Source of the DNA: Bacteroides reticulotermitis JCM 10512 | GTDB taxonomy: Bacteria > Bacteroidota > Bacteroidia > Bacteroidales > Bacteroidaceae | Direction of reading: 5' to 3' | Assembly (NCBI RefSeq): GCF_000517545.1 | Contig: NZ_BAIV01000003.1 | Location: 124,001 to 188,000, forward strand | Length of the DNA stretch: 64,000 nucleotides | Program-made: the position numbers and the translations under genes | Notes under the pieces: generated by a model | What the model was told of the DNA's origin: nothing | Databases searched by the model: none | What the model saw: only the letters and a program-made list of their open reading frames with translations | In this document: positions 35,701 to 45,867 of the stretch, piece after piece | Numbering within the stretch: position 1 is the first letter of the stretch | Layout of the letters: each line of letters opens with the position of its first letter

Positions 35701-38541
35701 TTATTTTTCTTCATCAGGTGCAGTCATAACAACCTGAATCTTATTGTTTTCTTTCAGTAAGTTGGCCAAGAAGTGCTGTACATCTTTAGCGGTAATGCTA
35801 TTTAGTAAAGCTTCGTAGTTCTTGGTACAATCAACGCCTGTGTAGAAGTATTCGTCCATGTTATTCAACCAATAACTATTTTCTTTCTGGCTATCTTTAT
35901 ACTTCTTCAACATATACTCTTTAATCTTCTGCATATGTTCGGCCGACGGACCTTCTTTGCCCATCTTATTCAATTGTTCGGTAACAACTTCCGCAAGTTT
36001 ATCTTTCTTAGCCGGATCTGTTTGGAAAGAGATCTGCAATACAAGACGTTCTTTCGGATACTTACTTAAGCTACCATCGCAGCTTACACCGTATGTACCT
36101 CCTTCTTTTTCGCGGATTTCAGCAGTATAAACCATGTCTAAAGCTTGATCCAGGATGCTGAGCAACAAATTGTTGCGTAAGTCATATTTGCAATTGGCGC
36201 TGTACAAGAATAAGATTGTAGCCATCGGCACTTCCTGCTTCTTGGCAAATTCGGTTTTGTACACTCCCTTGCGGATTTCCATCTTCGTATCTTTGAATGT
36301 TTCTTTGCGCTTGATGGCTGGAAGTCCTCCCAGGTATTTAGCGATCAGCGGTTTTGCAGCTTCCAAGTCAACATTTCCTACAAAGTAGAACGTAAAGTCG
36401 CTTGCATCTTTGAAGCGATCGTTATACATATCCAGAATACGGTCGTAGTTGATTTGGTCTACCAAATTTTCTTTCATTCTGAATGCACGCGGATGGTTGT
36501 TGTATAATACGTAGGAAACCGTATCACCAAATGCACTCATCGGGTTTGCGTCAGAGTTTTGCAAGTTCGCTTTTAAGCGGTTCTTATACGATTCAAATGC
36601 TTCATTATCTTTGCGTGGAGCGGTGAAAGTAAGATAAGTGAGCTGCATCATTGTTTCGAAATCTTTGGGAGAGCATCCACCGGTAACTGCTTCTGTGTTA
36701 CTACCGATACCTGCATTAACATTGGCGCGCTTACCGGCAAGAGCTTTGCTTAAGTCGACATTGTTGAAATTGCCAAGTCCGCCGATTGAAGCGACTGCAT
36801 TAAGTTGAGATATGTCCAAAATCTCTTTGTCGGGGAACAAGCTGCTACCACCTAAGCTGACGCCTTTCATCATAATCTGATCTGCTTTGAAATCAGTTGT
36901 TTTGATATAAACAGTCACGCCATTAGATAGAACGAGCTTCGTTGTTCCGTAAATGTCGTTAGCCTTTTCAGACACAATTTTGCCACCTTGGGGCTCTTTA
37001 GATAGAAGTGGTTCGTTAGATACCTTATCTTCATAAGGTTTCAGATCGAACGTTTTGATATCTTTCAGCAAAGAGGCAATCCATTCTTTAGTTGGATAAG
37101 TAACACCTTCTTTTTCAGGAGCGGCAAGCAGAACGACCTGGTTTTCATCCGTTACAAGTTGCTGCATCATCTGATTAATCATCTCTACCGGGATGTTCGG
37201 TGCTATCTGATTGATCAGTGTATACTCGAATTCAATACCCGGCATCGGTTCTTTGTCAAGGAAGTGACTTACATACTCGCTAACAAATGAGCCGCTTTTC
37301 ACTTTTTCACGTTCGTTGTAGGCCGATTCTACACTTTGCAGGTAGTTGGCGCGGGCACGGTCGTATTCGGTTTGAGTAAATCCGAAGCGGCGAGCACGTT
37401 CGGCTTCTTCCAGAATCGTTTTCATCGCCAATTCAACACCGTCAATCTTACTGCTGGCATCTAACTCGAATGAGTTCTTTGTTTTAGCTAGGAAGTAATT
37501 TCCATAACCTGCACGAGCACCAGTGAAAGGAGGATTGGCAGTTTGGCTGAGTTCGGAAAAACGTTCGTTAAGCATTGTCATAGCCATGCTGAGTACGTAT
37601 TGTGTAGCATAGTAGCTAATCGTATTCTTCACGGAATCCGGTGTCGCTTCATGTTTAAAGAAGAAGCTCATGGAAGGGCTTGTTACTTCTTTATCCGTAC
37701 CAATATAGATAAGAGGAGCTTTATTGTCTTCTACCGGGTAGTAAATACGTTCGGCAGCATGAGACGGAGTTTTCACATCCGCGAATATCTTTTTCAGTTT
37801 AGCTTCAGTCTCGTCGACATTGATGTCACCAACGATGATGATCCCTTGCAAGTCCGGACGGTACCATTTCGCATAATAATCGCGAATATCCTGATAAGGG
37901 AAGTTGTTGATTACATCGATACTACCGATCGGCATACAGTCTGCATATTTGGAGTCCGGATACATAGTCGACTGAGCATTGGTATAAATACGCATCATTC
38001 CACTGTTACGGCTTCTCCATTCCTCACGGATCACACCACGTTCCTTATCGATTTCTTTATCCGCAAGATTGATAGCACTCGACCAGTCATGCAGAATCAA
38101 CAGGCAAGAGTCAACTACGTTGATATTGTCAGTCGGAACATTGCTGATATTATATACTGTTTGGTCTACACTGGTATACGCATTCAGGTTCGCTCCGAAT
38201 TTGATACCCTTTGTTTCACACCAAGGAATGATACCTAATCCGTTTTTGTCACCAGGGAAGTGTTTGGTTCCGTTGAAAGCCATATGCTCCAGGAAGTGTG
38301 CCAAGCCACGTTGTTGCGGCTCTTCGAGAATCGAACCTACTTTTTGTGCAATGTAGAATTCGGCGCGCTTCTCGGGCAATGCATTGTGACGGAGATAATA
38401 GGTCAGTCCGTTAGGGAGCGTCCCAATGCGGACATTTTTGTCAACAGGCAACAGTTGCGGCTGTTGCTGCGCCACGGTTTGTTGGAAATTGCAACAAAGG
38501 ATAATTGCTGCAATAAATAAACCACGTAATAAATGTTTCAT
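35701..38541 (-). CDS. M16-family (insulinase/pitrilysin-type) zinc peptidase
   Basis: I start at 38541 (MKHLLRGLFIAAIILCC), which gives a signal peptide and 946 residues. The open frame extends 52 codons upstream without support. The inverted zinc motif HxxEH is present as His82-Phe-Leu-Glu85-His86 in LAHFLEHMAFNG. The double-repeat architecture fits a two-half M16 enzyme (second half begins about residue 520, GTTKLVLSNGVTVYIKTTD), with the second half lacking the zinc motif, as is usual. It is probably periplasmic and degrades peptides. It is the first gene of the run that ends at TraB. Confidence 0.95.
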   Translation of the reverse strand: MKHLLRGLFIAAIILCCNFQQTVAQQQPQLLPVDKNVRIGTLPNGLTYYLRHNALPEKRAEFYIAQKVGSILEEPQQRGLAHFLEHMAFNGTKHFPGDKNGLGIIPWCETKGIKFGANLNAYTSVDQTVYNISNVPTDNINVVDSCLLILHDWSSAINLADKEIDKERGVIREEWRSRNSGMMRIYTNAQSTMYPDSKYADCMPIGSIDVINNFPYQDIRDYYAKWYRPDLQGIIIVGDINVDETEAKLKKIFADVKTPSHAAERIYYPVEDNKAPLIYIGTDKEVTSPSMSFFFKHEATPDSVKNTISYYATQYVLSMAMTMLNERFSELSQTANPPFTGARAGYGNYFLAKTKNSFELDASSKIDGVELAMKTILEEAERARRFGFTQTEYDRARANYLQSVESAYNEREKVKSGSFVSEYVSHFLDKEPMPGIEFEYTLINQIAPNIPVEMINQMMQQLVTDENQVVLLAAPEKEGVTYPTKEWIASLLKDIKTFDLKPYEDKVSNEPLLSKEPQGGKIVSEKANDIYGTTKLVLSNGVTVYIKTTDFKADQIMMKGVSLGGSSLFPDKEILDISQLNAVASIGGLGNFNNVDLSKALAGKRANVNAGIGSNTEAVTGGCSPKDFETMMQLTYLTFTAPRKDNEAFESYKNRLKANLQNSDANPMSAFGDTVSYVLYNNHPRAFRMKENLVDQINYDRILDMYNDRFKDASDFTFYFVGNVDLEAAKPLIAKYLGGLPAIKRKETFKDTKMEIRKGVYKTEFAKKQEVPMATILFLYSANCKYDLRNNLLLSILDQALDMVYTAEIREKEGGTYGVSCDGSLSKYPKERLVLQISFQTDPAKKDKLAEVVTEQLNKMGKEGPSAEHMQKIKEYMLKKYKDSQKENSYWLNNMDEYFYTGVDCTKNYEALLNSITAKDVQHFLANLLKENNKIQVVMTAPDEEK

Positions 38542-38571
38542 GCTCTGTTTGATTTTAAAAGATATTTTGTA

Positions 38572-38589
38572 TACCGACATTTGTCGGTA
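38572..38589. promoter_or_regulatory. Operator-like inverted repeat upstream of the M16 gene
   Basis: TACCGACA, two bases, TGTCGGTA: a perfect 8-bp inverted repeat, 31 nt before the start at 38541. Its size and spacing fit a dimeric repressor site. It could also be an RNA hairpin near the 5' end. Confidence 0.45.
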
Positions 38590-38665
38590 GTCGTCGTAAT
38601 AAATCACAAGATAAAGAAAGAAAAATAGAATTGATGAGTCTGTCTTTTCGAGAGGCGGCTTTTTG

Positions 38666-39469
38666 CTATGAATTAATAGCTTCCCTGATTCTGACAAGTT
38701 TAGTCAATAATTCTTCCAGTAAATCGAGTTGCAGCATATTGGCCCCATCGCTTTTGGCTACTGCCGGGTTTTCATGCGTTTCGATGAATACACCGTCAGC
38801 TCCTACGGCAATGCCGGCTTTAGCTATGGTTTCAATTAACTGAGGCATACCTCCGGTAACCCCACTTGTTTGGTTAGGCTGTTGAAGCGAATGCGTGACA
38901 TCCAGAATCACCGGGAAACCAAATGACTGCATTTCGGGGATGCTGCGATAATCGACCACCAAATCTTGGTAGCCAAAAGTCGTGCCGCGCTCAGTCAGCA
39001 TTACATTATTATTGCCTGCTTCCACTATTTTATCGGCAGCAAACTGCATAGCCATGGGCGAGAGAAACTGTCCCTTCTTTATATTGACTGTTTTTCCGGT
39101 TTTGGCGGCAGCAACCAACAAATCGGTTTGACGACAAAGGAAAGCGGGGATTTGGAGAATATCTACATACTCGGCGGCCATATCTGTCTCAGTTGCTGCA
39201 TGAATATCGGTAACGGTAGGGATACCAAATGTTTGATGTACTTTTTGCAGCACTTTTAGTGCTTTCTCATCCCCAATTCCCGTAAATGAATCCAGGCGTG
39301 AACGGTTTGCTTTGCGGTACGAGCCTTTAAATACATAGGGGATTTGCAGTGTATCGGTGATTTTGACGATTCGTTCGGCAATACGCATTGCCATCTCTTC
39401 ACCTTCGATAACACAAGGACCAGCTAATAGAAAAAAGTTATTGGCTGGGTTATTCTTTAATTCGATCAT
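38666..39469 (-). CDS. kdsA: 3-deoxy-8-phosphooctulonate synthase (KDO-8-P synthase)
   Basis: KdsA condenses arabinose-5-phosphate with phosphoenolpyruvate for the lipopolysaccharide core sugar KDO. The 267-residue protein shows the family blocks FLLAGPCVIEGEEMA, VFKGSYRKANRSRLDSFTG, VNIKKGQFLSPMAM, ERGTTFGYQDLVVDYRSI, and VILDVTHSLQQPN, and its length is normal. It lies downstream of the lipid kinase gene, with a hairpin (39490-39514) between them. Confidence 0.98.
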   Translation of the reverse strand: MIELKNNPANNFFLLAGPCVIEGEEMAMRIAERIVKITDTLQIPYVFKGSYRKANRSRLDSFTGIGDEKALKVLQKVHQTFGIPTVTDIHAATETDMAAEYVDILQIPAFLCRQTDLLVAAAKTGKTVNIKKGQFLSPMAMQFAADKIVEAGNNNVMLTERGTTFGYQDLVVDYRSIPEMQSFGFPVILDVTHSLQQPNQTSGVTGGMPQLIETIAKAGIAVGADGVFIETHENPAVAKSDGANMLQLDLLEELLTKLVRIREAINS

Positions 39470-39489
39470 ACTTCGTTGCTGAGGTTTTA

Positions 39490-39514
39490 AGCATCGGATT
39501 TGCTTTCCGATGCT
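39490..39514. terminator. Hairpin between the lipid kinase gene and kdsA
   Basis: A 9-bp stem (39490-39498 with 39506-39514) has only a short T-run on the + side. It may attenuate or process a shared minus-strand transcript rather than stop it. Confidence 0.5.
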
Positions 39515-39526
39515 CTTTTAATGTTA

Positions 39527-40453
39527 TTAATTGGGTATAATTATGGTAGCTTTTTCAGGTAGTATACCTATTTCCAACGGGAAATGCTTGGGTAGAATCC
39601 GTCCATCTAAATCGACGGATGCACTTTGAGCCCGTAACACTTTTACTTTTTTAGTTCGGTAAGACTTGACCACCTTATGATTGAGAATACGTCCTTGGAT
39701 GAGCATCCATAAACCGGAAATGATTTGCAGAAACTCCGGACGGTAGATAACTGAAACGTCTAACCAGCCGTTGTAGGGAACAGCACTCGGTGTTTGACCC
39801 CATCCCCAGGCACTTCCAATACAGACTGTCATGATTCGGCCACGGATATGTTCGTCATTGATGCGTAGATGCATCCGGTAGAGTTTGCGTTCCCATATCA
39901 ATGAGAATAATGCGGCTACGTAAGAGAGGAACTTAACTCCCCAGAAACGCTTGGTCTGGTCGGTGATTTTGACTATTCTCGCACCTAGGCCTATATTTAC
40001 CGCATTGAGAAAATAGCGGCGTTGATGCTTTTCTCCATCATAAAAGTTACAATATCCTACGTCAATCTTCTTACTTCGGTGGTTGATAATACAATCGACG
40101 GCTGCTTTGTATTCGGTGTTGAGTTCCCAGTATCTGGCAAAGTCATTTCCGATGCCATTGGGAATAATTCCGATCGCAATGTTCTCTTTGTTTTCAGCAT
40201 CGGATAGCATTATACCGTTGATTGCATCATTTAACGCGCCATCACCTCCTACAATAACGATTGTTTGATAACCGTTATTAGCGAGAATCTTGGAAAGTCG
40301 TTCCACAGAACCGAAACCTTCGGATTGTATGTAGTCGTAGGGAACCCCCTTCTCCTCCATATATTCCTTGATCTCTTTCCAACGCTTCTGTACCTTGCGG
40401 GTACCGGCTCTCGGATTGTAAATTACGCCCCATCTTTCTGGTTCTACACTCAT
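39527..40453 (-). CDS. Diacylglycerol kinase-like lipid kinase
   Basis: The 308-residue protein begins with the DAGK catalytic domain: GVIYNPRAGTRKVQKRW, the VGGDGALNDAINGIM nucleotide loop, and IGIIPNGIGNDFARYW. The C-terminal beta-sandwich includes SVDLDGRILPKHFPLEIGILP. Members phosphorylate diacylglycerol, ceramide or related lipids at the membrane, and the exact lipid cannot be told here. Bacteroides makes sphingolipids, so a ceramide or sphingoid substrate is possible. It lies between miaA and kdsA on the same strand. A -7-like element TATCTTTG is at 40627-40634 (minus strand). Confidence 0.92.
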   Translation of the reverse strand: MSVEPERWGVIYNPRAGTRKVQKRWKEIKEYMEEKGVPYDYIQSEGFGSVERLSKILANNGYQTIVIVGGDGALNDAINGIMLSDAENKENIAIGIIPNGIGNDFARYWELNTEYKAAVDCIINHRSKKIDVGYCNFYDGEKHQRRYFLNAVNIGLGARIVKITDQTKRFWGVKFLSYVAALFSLIWERKLYRMHLRINDEHIRGRIMTVCIGSAWGWGQTPSAVPYNGWLDVSVIYRPEFLQIISGLWMLIQGRILNHKVVKSYRTKKVKVLRAQSASVDLDGRILPKHFPLEIGILPEKATIIIPN

Positions 40454-40634
40454 GTTGGGTTCCTCTTCTAATAGTTAAAACTCATTTTTCTTTCCTACCA
40501 TTTAGTCCTCTTCGGTTATGTACATCGCAAAATACGCTCAATGGTAAGACGACTCTGCTCCGATCTGTAGATTACCAATTGTCAGAAGTTGGATGAATTA
40601 TCGAGTAAATATCCATACACCGACGGCAAAGATA

Positions 40635-41555
40635 CTAATTCTCTTGCAGTATCCCTTTCACAAAGGCAATCTTTTCTTCCATTGGCAGTTCGGCACTGAG
40701 CCAATGAATCATAAATCCTTTTCGCTCCATACCTCGAAACCAAGTCATCTGACGTTTGGCGAATTGGTGAATAGCTGTCTCCAATCCTTTAAACATCTCG
40801 TCGTAGGTAAGTTCCCCCAGTATAAATTGGGTCAAAAACTTGTATTCCAAACCATAATAAATCAGATCTTCCGGGGCAGTACCCTGTGCGATGAGCTGGC
40901 GTACTTCGTCTATCATACCTTCCTCAAGGCGTTGCTTTAAACGGCGAGTTATTTTCTCACGTCGTAAATCGCGGTCGATATCTACACCGATAATCAGGCT
41001 ATTGAGTTGAGGAAACTCCCGTTCTTGTACCGGATGTTCTCTATAATATTCTTCAATTTCGATTGCCCGGATTGCCCGTTTCGCAGTATCCACATCAGTC
41101 GAGTTGTGCAAACTTTTATACTGAGCTAGCATTTCGGTCAGTTCCTCCAACGATTTATCGGCTAAACGAGTCCGCAATTCTTGATTTTCCGGTACAGGTA
41201 TGAGCTTGTAACCTTTCAATACAGCTTCCAAGTACAGCCCAGTGCCTCCACATAAGATCGGAAGGAGTCCTTTCTGCCGAATGGTTTTGTATGCTGCCAG
41301 GAAATCTCGTTGATATTCAAATACATTGTACTTGTATCCGGGGTTAGCTATATCTATCAGGTGGTAGGGGATGGTGTGTCCCCCGATGGTGTAGTCTGCT
41401 AAATCTTTACCCGTACCAAGATCCATGTGACGGTAGATTTGCCGGGAGTCCGCACTGATAATTTCGGTATTCAGTGTGTAGCCCAAAGCTGCGGCAAAAG
41501 GAGTTTTCCCCGAAGCAGTAGGTCCGAGTATGGTGATTAAATCATAGGTCGGCAT
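40635..41555 (-). CDS. miaA: tRNA dimethylallyltransferase
   Basis: MiaA transfers a dimethylallyl group to A37 of tRNAs that read UNN codons. The 306-residue protein has P-loop GPTASGKTPFAAAL, then ISADSRQIYRHMDLGTGK, ILCGGTGLYLEAVLKG and, near the C-terminus, FAKRQMTWFRG. The length is usual. A -7 element TAAATTTG lies 23 nt upstream (41579-41586, minus strand). Confidence 0.98.
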   Translation of the reverse strand: MPTYDLITILGPTASGKTPFAAALGYTLNTEIISADSRQIYRHMDLGTGKDLADYTIGGHTIPYHLIDIANPGYKYNVFEYQRDFLAAYKTIRQKGLLPILCGGTGLYLEAVLKGYKLIPVPENQELRTRLADKSLEELTEMLAQYKSLHNSTDVDTAKRAIRAIEIEEYYREHPVQEREFPQLNSLIIGVDIDRDLRREKITRRLKQRLEEGMIDEVRQLIAQGTAPEDLIYYGLEYKFLTQFILGELTYDEMFKGLETAIHQFAKRQMTWFRGMERKGFMIHWLSAELPMEEKIAFVKGILQEN

Positions 41556-41578
41556 AGTTGAGCTTTTTGTTATACCGG

Positions 41579-41586
41579 CAAATTTA
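41579..41586 (-). promoter_or_regulatory. -7 element of miaA
   Basis: Minus-strand TAAATTTG fits TAnnTTTG, 23 nt before the miaA start. No clear -33 TTTG is present. Confidence 0.45.
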
Positions 41587-41644
41587 CGAAATCTTTTTAA
41601 ATCCGCTGGTATTCAATTGTTTTTTTGTCATGAAGCCTGTCAGC

Positions 41645-42850
41645 TTAACTCTTGTGCATCCAGATGGAAAGCACTTTTCGTTTAACAGCCAGAATGTTGA
41701 TTACAGATACCAACAGGAACAGGCATATGCCCAAGCATATAGCCGGCCATAGAGTTCCGGTTTCCAGTTGTGGAAAGAGTAGGCGGATTGTTTCCGTATA
41801 ATAGGTTCGGAGCCATGCTACCAAGCCGATTGATAATAGTAAAACGAAAACGTTAAGTCCAACTGTTAAGACTTGATAGGGTAGGGCCACTTTACCGGGG
41901 CTATACCCGATCAGGAGCAAACTTTCCAGCTTGGTTGTGTTCTTTTGGAGCAGTAGGAATATGCTCAACATCAGAATATAGAATGAAAGTACGCTGATAA
42001 GTAATCCGACTACTAATACAATACCTACGATTAAGCGTAGGAAGTAAGACGTTTTGCCGGCATCCAGTTTGCCGTCCTCCGTTTCATATCCTTTTTTCTG
42101 AAAATAGCTGGCTATGGAAGCATCGGCAGGATTCTTTACTTCAACGATGAGGCGAGCCGGTTGCGCGTTCGTTTCCGGAGAGAAATTCCTGTTAGCCCAT
42201 TCCATGAATGATTGAGGTACCAAGATGGTATTCAACCGGTTCGAAAATCCGACTATATTTCCTTTGTATTGCTCAACTTTTCCATTGCCTTGCATCCGGA
42301 TATCCATCTGGATTAGTCCCATTAGGCCTTCCGAAAGTTTGGGTAAACTACGACTTTGAGCAAAACCGAAATTATAAAGATTCAAGTAGTTGCGGGGAAT
42401 GATGATTGGTATGGTATGGCTGCTTTCATCAAAGTGCCATTTGTCTAGTTTGATATCGATGAAAGGGTCCGGTACCGATTCAAAGAACATATCGGTTGAT
42501 AGGCGGATTCCGGCCTCTTGCATACCCAATCCTGCTGAAACTTTGAACTGTGAGGGTGTAAACACGCCTATGTTCTTGGCGAAGTTTTGTTTTTTTAGGT
42601 CGGCAATGTCTTCGGGAGAGAACGTATTGCTCTTTCCGGAAAAAGAACCGAGGGTACTGATCTTTTTAGTTGCGATGATGTAATCCTTCTTCATAAAACT
42701 GTCTCCTTCGGTAAAAACAGGAAGTACATCTTTATAGAATTGTACACTGAGTAATACAATCATCATACCGAATAAGTTGGCGAAAAAGAAACCAACCAAT
42801 TGGCCGATGCTGATATGTTGGCGGAGAAGTTTCCAGACGAGGGTATTCAT
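41645..42850 (-). CDS. FtsX-like ABC transporter permease
   Basis: The 401-residue protein has one membrane helix near residues 15-40, a large periplasmic domain (about 45-270), and three C-terminal helices (LIVGIVLVVGLLISVLSFYI, VLTVGLNVFVLLLSIGLVA, LWPAICLGICLFLLVSVIN). This is the MacB/LolCE/FtsX-like topology. It lies downstream of its ATPase, with 87 nt between the restored ATPase stop (42938) and this start (42850). The substrate is unknown. Lipoprotein or cell-wall related roles are common in this fold. Confidence 0.88.
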   Translation of the reverse strand: MNTLVWKLLRQHISIGQLVGFFFANLFGMMIVLLSVQFYKDVLPVFTEGDSFMKKDYIIATKKISTLGSFSGKSNTFSPEDIADLKKQNFAKNIGVFTPSQFKVSAGLGMQEAGIRLSTDMFFESVPDPFIDIKLDKWHFDESSHTIPIIIPRNYLNLYNFGFAQSRSLPKLSEGLMGLIQMDIRMQGNGKVEQYKGNIVGFSNRLNTILVPQSFMEWANRNFSPETNAQPARLIVEVKNPADASIASYFQKKGYETEDGKLDAGKTSYFLRLIVGIVLVVGLLISVLSFYILMLSIFLLLQKNTTKLESLLLIGYSPGKVALPYQVLTVGLNVFVLLLSIGLVAWLRTYYTETIRLLFPQLETGTLWPAICLGICLFLLVSVINILAVKRKVLSIWMHKS

Positions 42851-42937
42851 GCTGTGTATATGTTTAATGATGAAACGAGTCTTTTAGGTTTATACCGGCT
42901 GTGCGAGTCGGATGCAAAAGGGAACGCTGTTTTTCGA

Positions 42938-43581
42938 TTATAACCTGAGAACCTTGTGATAGGGTAGCTCAATATGTTTACCAATAGAAGTGACAATGAC
43001 TCCCGCACCCTGCTTTTCAGCTTCGGTACTAATGAGTTCGCCCATGATTCGACTGTTCTCATCGTCCAGATGGCTGATGGCTCATCGAGAAAGAGGAAAT
43101 CGAACGGTTGACAAAGCGCCCGGATAAAAGCGACCCGTTGTTGCTGTCCGAAAGATAGTTTAGCGGCTTTTACATTCAATTTATCAGCGATACCTAATGT
43201 TTCGAAGAAGGCTTGTATCTCTTTCTTCTTTTTGTAGCCGGTCAACTGATTTTTAAGTTGTATGTTTTCAAAAGCAGTCAACTCACTAAAGATGCGAAGG
43301 TCTTGATAAAGCATACTCAGCGATCGCTTTCGTAACTCGACCCAATCCTTGATGGAGCAAGCTTTAATGTTTGTCTCATCGAAGTTGATTATGCCTTGGT
43401 AATCGTTGCGGTAACCATAGATATAGCTACACAGCGAAGACTTCCCTGTGCCGGAGGCTGCTTCTATCAGATACATTTCCCCTTTTCGGAAAGTGAGATC
43501 CTGATGCCATACATCCGAACTCACAGAATTACGATCAGCAAACACTTGGGGAAGTGTTTGCTGTAGATGGATACGATTCAT
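42938..43581 (-). CDS. ABC transporter ATPase of the FtsX-like pair, frameshifted
   Basis: Walker A (AASGTGKSSLC), signature (LSFGQQQRVAFIRAL) and the start of Walker B (FDFLFLDEP) lie in one frame. After LDEP the given frame turns into nonsense up to 42847. One missing base at about 43079 (GGG to GG on the + strand) restores ISHLDDENSRIMGELIS and a stop at 42938-42940, giving 214 residues. The D-loop and Walker B extension are then normal. This is the partner of the permease downstream. Confidence 0.85.
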
Positions 43582-43599
43582 TCCGTTTGGTTTACATAA

Positions 43600-45146
43600 T
43601 TATAGGCCGGCAAATTGCTTGGCAAAATCGACAATCTGTTTGAGGGCATTTGTATCTTTATCTTTCAGGCAAAGTTCGACTGAGGAGGTTTCACCTTCGG
43701 AACTAGCCGACAAATACGATATCTTAGAAGCGAGATTGGCATACATTTTAAATTCTTCACCGCCGAATCCGGTTAGCATTTTAACAACCGGGAGGTCGAG
43801 TATAGCTTCCGTGTTAACAGCCATAAAAGTTGTTTTACCTTTCATGTCCGAAGCATAAGGAGCGTCTTTGATCGACTTGTCGGATGGCTTACCAATGCTT
43901 TTGTAAAGGATTTCATCGTTAGTCGCATACAGTTGCTTATCCTTGATGCCGAAGAATATATTCATGCCTCTTGTCTTGAATACATATTCGTCTTTACTCA
44001 ACTGAATAATATCATCTCCTCGGCCTAAGCCAAATTCTGTTTGTTTTTGTAGAGAGTTTCTAAGGCATCTCCACTCTTAACATCGGCATACATCATAAAT
44101 GTAGGTGCGCTGTTCATTGTCACATTCAGCAGTCCGATAGAGACATCACCGTTGAATGAACTGAATATACCTTTCACTTCATCTGCTTTCGCAATCGATA
44201 CTGTGCTGCGGAACTCTTCATTCTCGCTCAATATCTTATAAAGCCCTTCGCCCTTTACTCCGATGTTAACAAACGCCAGGGTTGAGGCAGGGAAGTATTT
44301 GACAAACGTGCCATTTGTTTTAGCGAAAGAGTCTTGTTGCTTCTTTAGCAGTTCTTTTACAGCCTCATTCTCCGTGTAGTTCTCTGTTTTGAGTGCAATT
44401 TTGCCTTTCTCAAAAGCTATGCCCCCAACAATTGTGATGTCTTCCGGCTTGATCTCAGCAGGAAGACCAAAACTGATTTGGCGACTGTAACTCGCTGGGA
44501 TAGCTGCCATGGATGCAAAGAAGTTGATGTCGCTTTTTTGCTTACTCATTTTTTGAAAAGCCCCCGATTTACTAATACTATTATCGGCCGACTGCTTCAT
44601 CAGGTTAGTGATTCCTTTTTGCGCATCTTCTACCTGCGAAATTCCGTTTAGCGTGACAATCATAGCCGTAGCGTGATTGAAGGCAAGTAAACCACCGTCT
44701 ATGGCTACATAGCTATATCCGTCACCTTCGGCTACTGCCGGGCAAACTTGTTCTTTGGCCATTACATCTAGAATTGCATGCAGATTGTCTTCATTGTTCA
44801 CTTTGGCAACCAATGTTGGGTAGGCGAACGTTGGCGAAGTGAATATATAAAATGGAGATTCTATATCAAGTCCCGACTCGTTCGGGTTTTTAATAATCTT
44901 TTCTATCTGTTGGAAAGAGGCTGCGTTCATGCCACTCTTCAAAGCTTCTATTAATTTCTCTTTAGCCGCTTCGTTCTCTTTACTGTCGGCACCTGCATGT
45001 TTAAGCAGAGATTTCAGGTTGATGGATGCCACTGCCGAAGCGTCGGCCGGTATCACACTTGTATACTCCGATGTTTTGGAACATGCTGCAAGCACTACAA
45101 TCAGTACCGCAAGTACTGAGAATCGTGAAATCATTTTCTTTACCAT
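43600..45146 (-). CDS. DUF4836-family lipoprotein, frameshifted
   Basis: The first part (from 45146) has a lipoprotein signal peptide (SVLAVLIVVLAACSKTS) and runs to KNKQNLA near 44025. The frame then resumes as EFGLGRGDDIIQLSKDEYVF and ends at 43600. Restoring one base near 44037 gives 515 residues. The sequence has repeated blocks such as the opening VIPADASAVASINLKSLLK, typical of DUF4836. The function is unknown. It lies 18 nt upstream of the ABC ATPase and 21 nt downstream of rsmE, on one transcript. Confidence 0.85.
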
Positions 45147-45167
45147 AGTTATATATATTAAATGTTA

Positions 45168-45866
45168 TTACTGATTAAGCTGGCTCATCGTGTGGCATGC
45201 GACTAATGCCGCCGTCTCCGTTCGTAGTCTTGACTTACCCAGACTAACAGGAGTGAATCCTAACTCAATTGCTTTGCTCACCTCCTCTTCACTGAAATCG
45301 CCTTCAGGGCCGATCAGCACCAGTGCGTCTTCCCCTTTGCGTAAGACATCTTTCAGTAAAGGCTTTTCTCCCTCATAGCAGTGAGCGATGAACTTTTGCC
45401 CTTTGAACTCTTGCTTGATGAAGCGGTTAAAATCGATCATCTCGTTTAATTTAGGAAGTCGGGCTTTAAGGGATTGCTTAATAGCGGAGATTACTATTTT
45501 TTCAATACGTTCCGTTTTGATCTGCTTGCGCTCCGAAAAGCGGGAGTTGAGGAATGTCAATTCGTCAAAACCTATTTCGGTCGCTTTCTCGGCGAACCAC
45601 TCATTGCGATCCATGTTTTTGGTTGGTGCCATTGCTATATGAAGGTGGCAAGGCCATAGAGGTTCTTGAAAAGTTCTCTCTTTGATCGTTACCAAGCAGC
45701 GTTTGTTATTGGCTGCACAGATTGTTGCCTGATAGAAATACCCTTTACCATCAGTCAGTGTTATCTCATCGCCGGCAGTCAGCCGTAGTACGCGTGTGCA
45801 GTGTTGTGCTTCTTCTTCAGGAAGTTCGTTTTTGGTCTGTATGTCAGGCGTATAAAATACTTGCAT
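45168..45866 (-). CDS. rsmE: 16S rRNA (uracil-1498-N3)-methyltransferase
   Basis: The 232-residue protein is a SPOUT-class methyltransferase. An N-terminal PUA-like domain (HCTRVLRLTAGDEITLTDGKG) is followed by the knotted domain, with LVLIGPEGDFSEEEVSKAIELG and a C-terminal SLGKSRLRTETAALVA that forms the SAM pocket. The length is typical (about 230-245). It is 1 nt from the upstream BFN-family gene. Confidence 0.97.
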   Translation of the reverse strand: MQVFYTPDIQTKNELPEEEAQHCTRVLRLTAGDEITLTDGKGYFYQATICAANNKRCLVTIKERTFQEPLWPCHLHIAMAPTKNMDRNEWFAEKATEIGFDELTFLNSRFSERKQIKTERIEKIVISAIKQSLKARLPKLNEMIDFNRFIKQEFKGQKFIAHCYEGEKPLLKDVLRKGEDALVLIGPEGDFSEEEVSKAIELGFTPVSLGKSRLRTETAALVACHTMSQLNQ

Positions 45867-45867
45867 C

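Noticed and set aside
43600..45146. Two separate lipoprotein-family genes
   Set aside because: Only the first piece has a signal peptide, and the second continues the same DUF4836 protein in a shifted frame.
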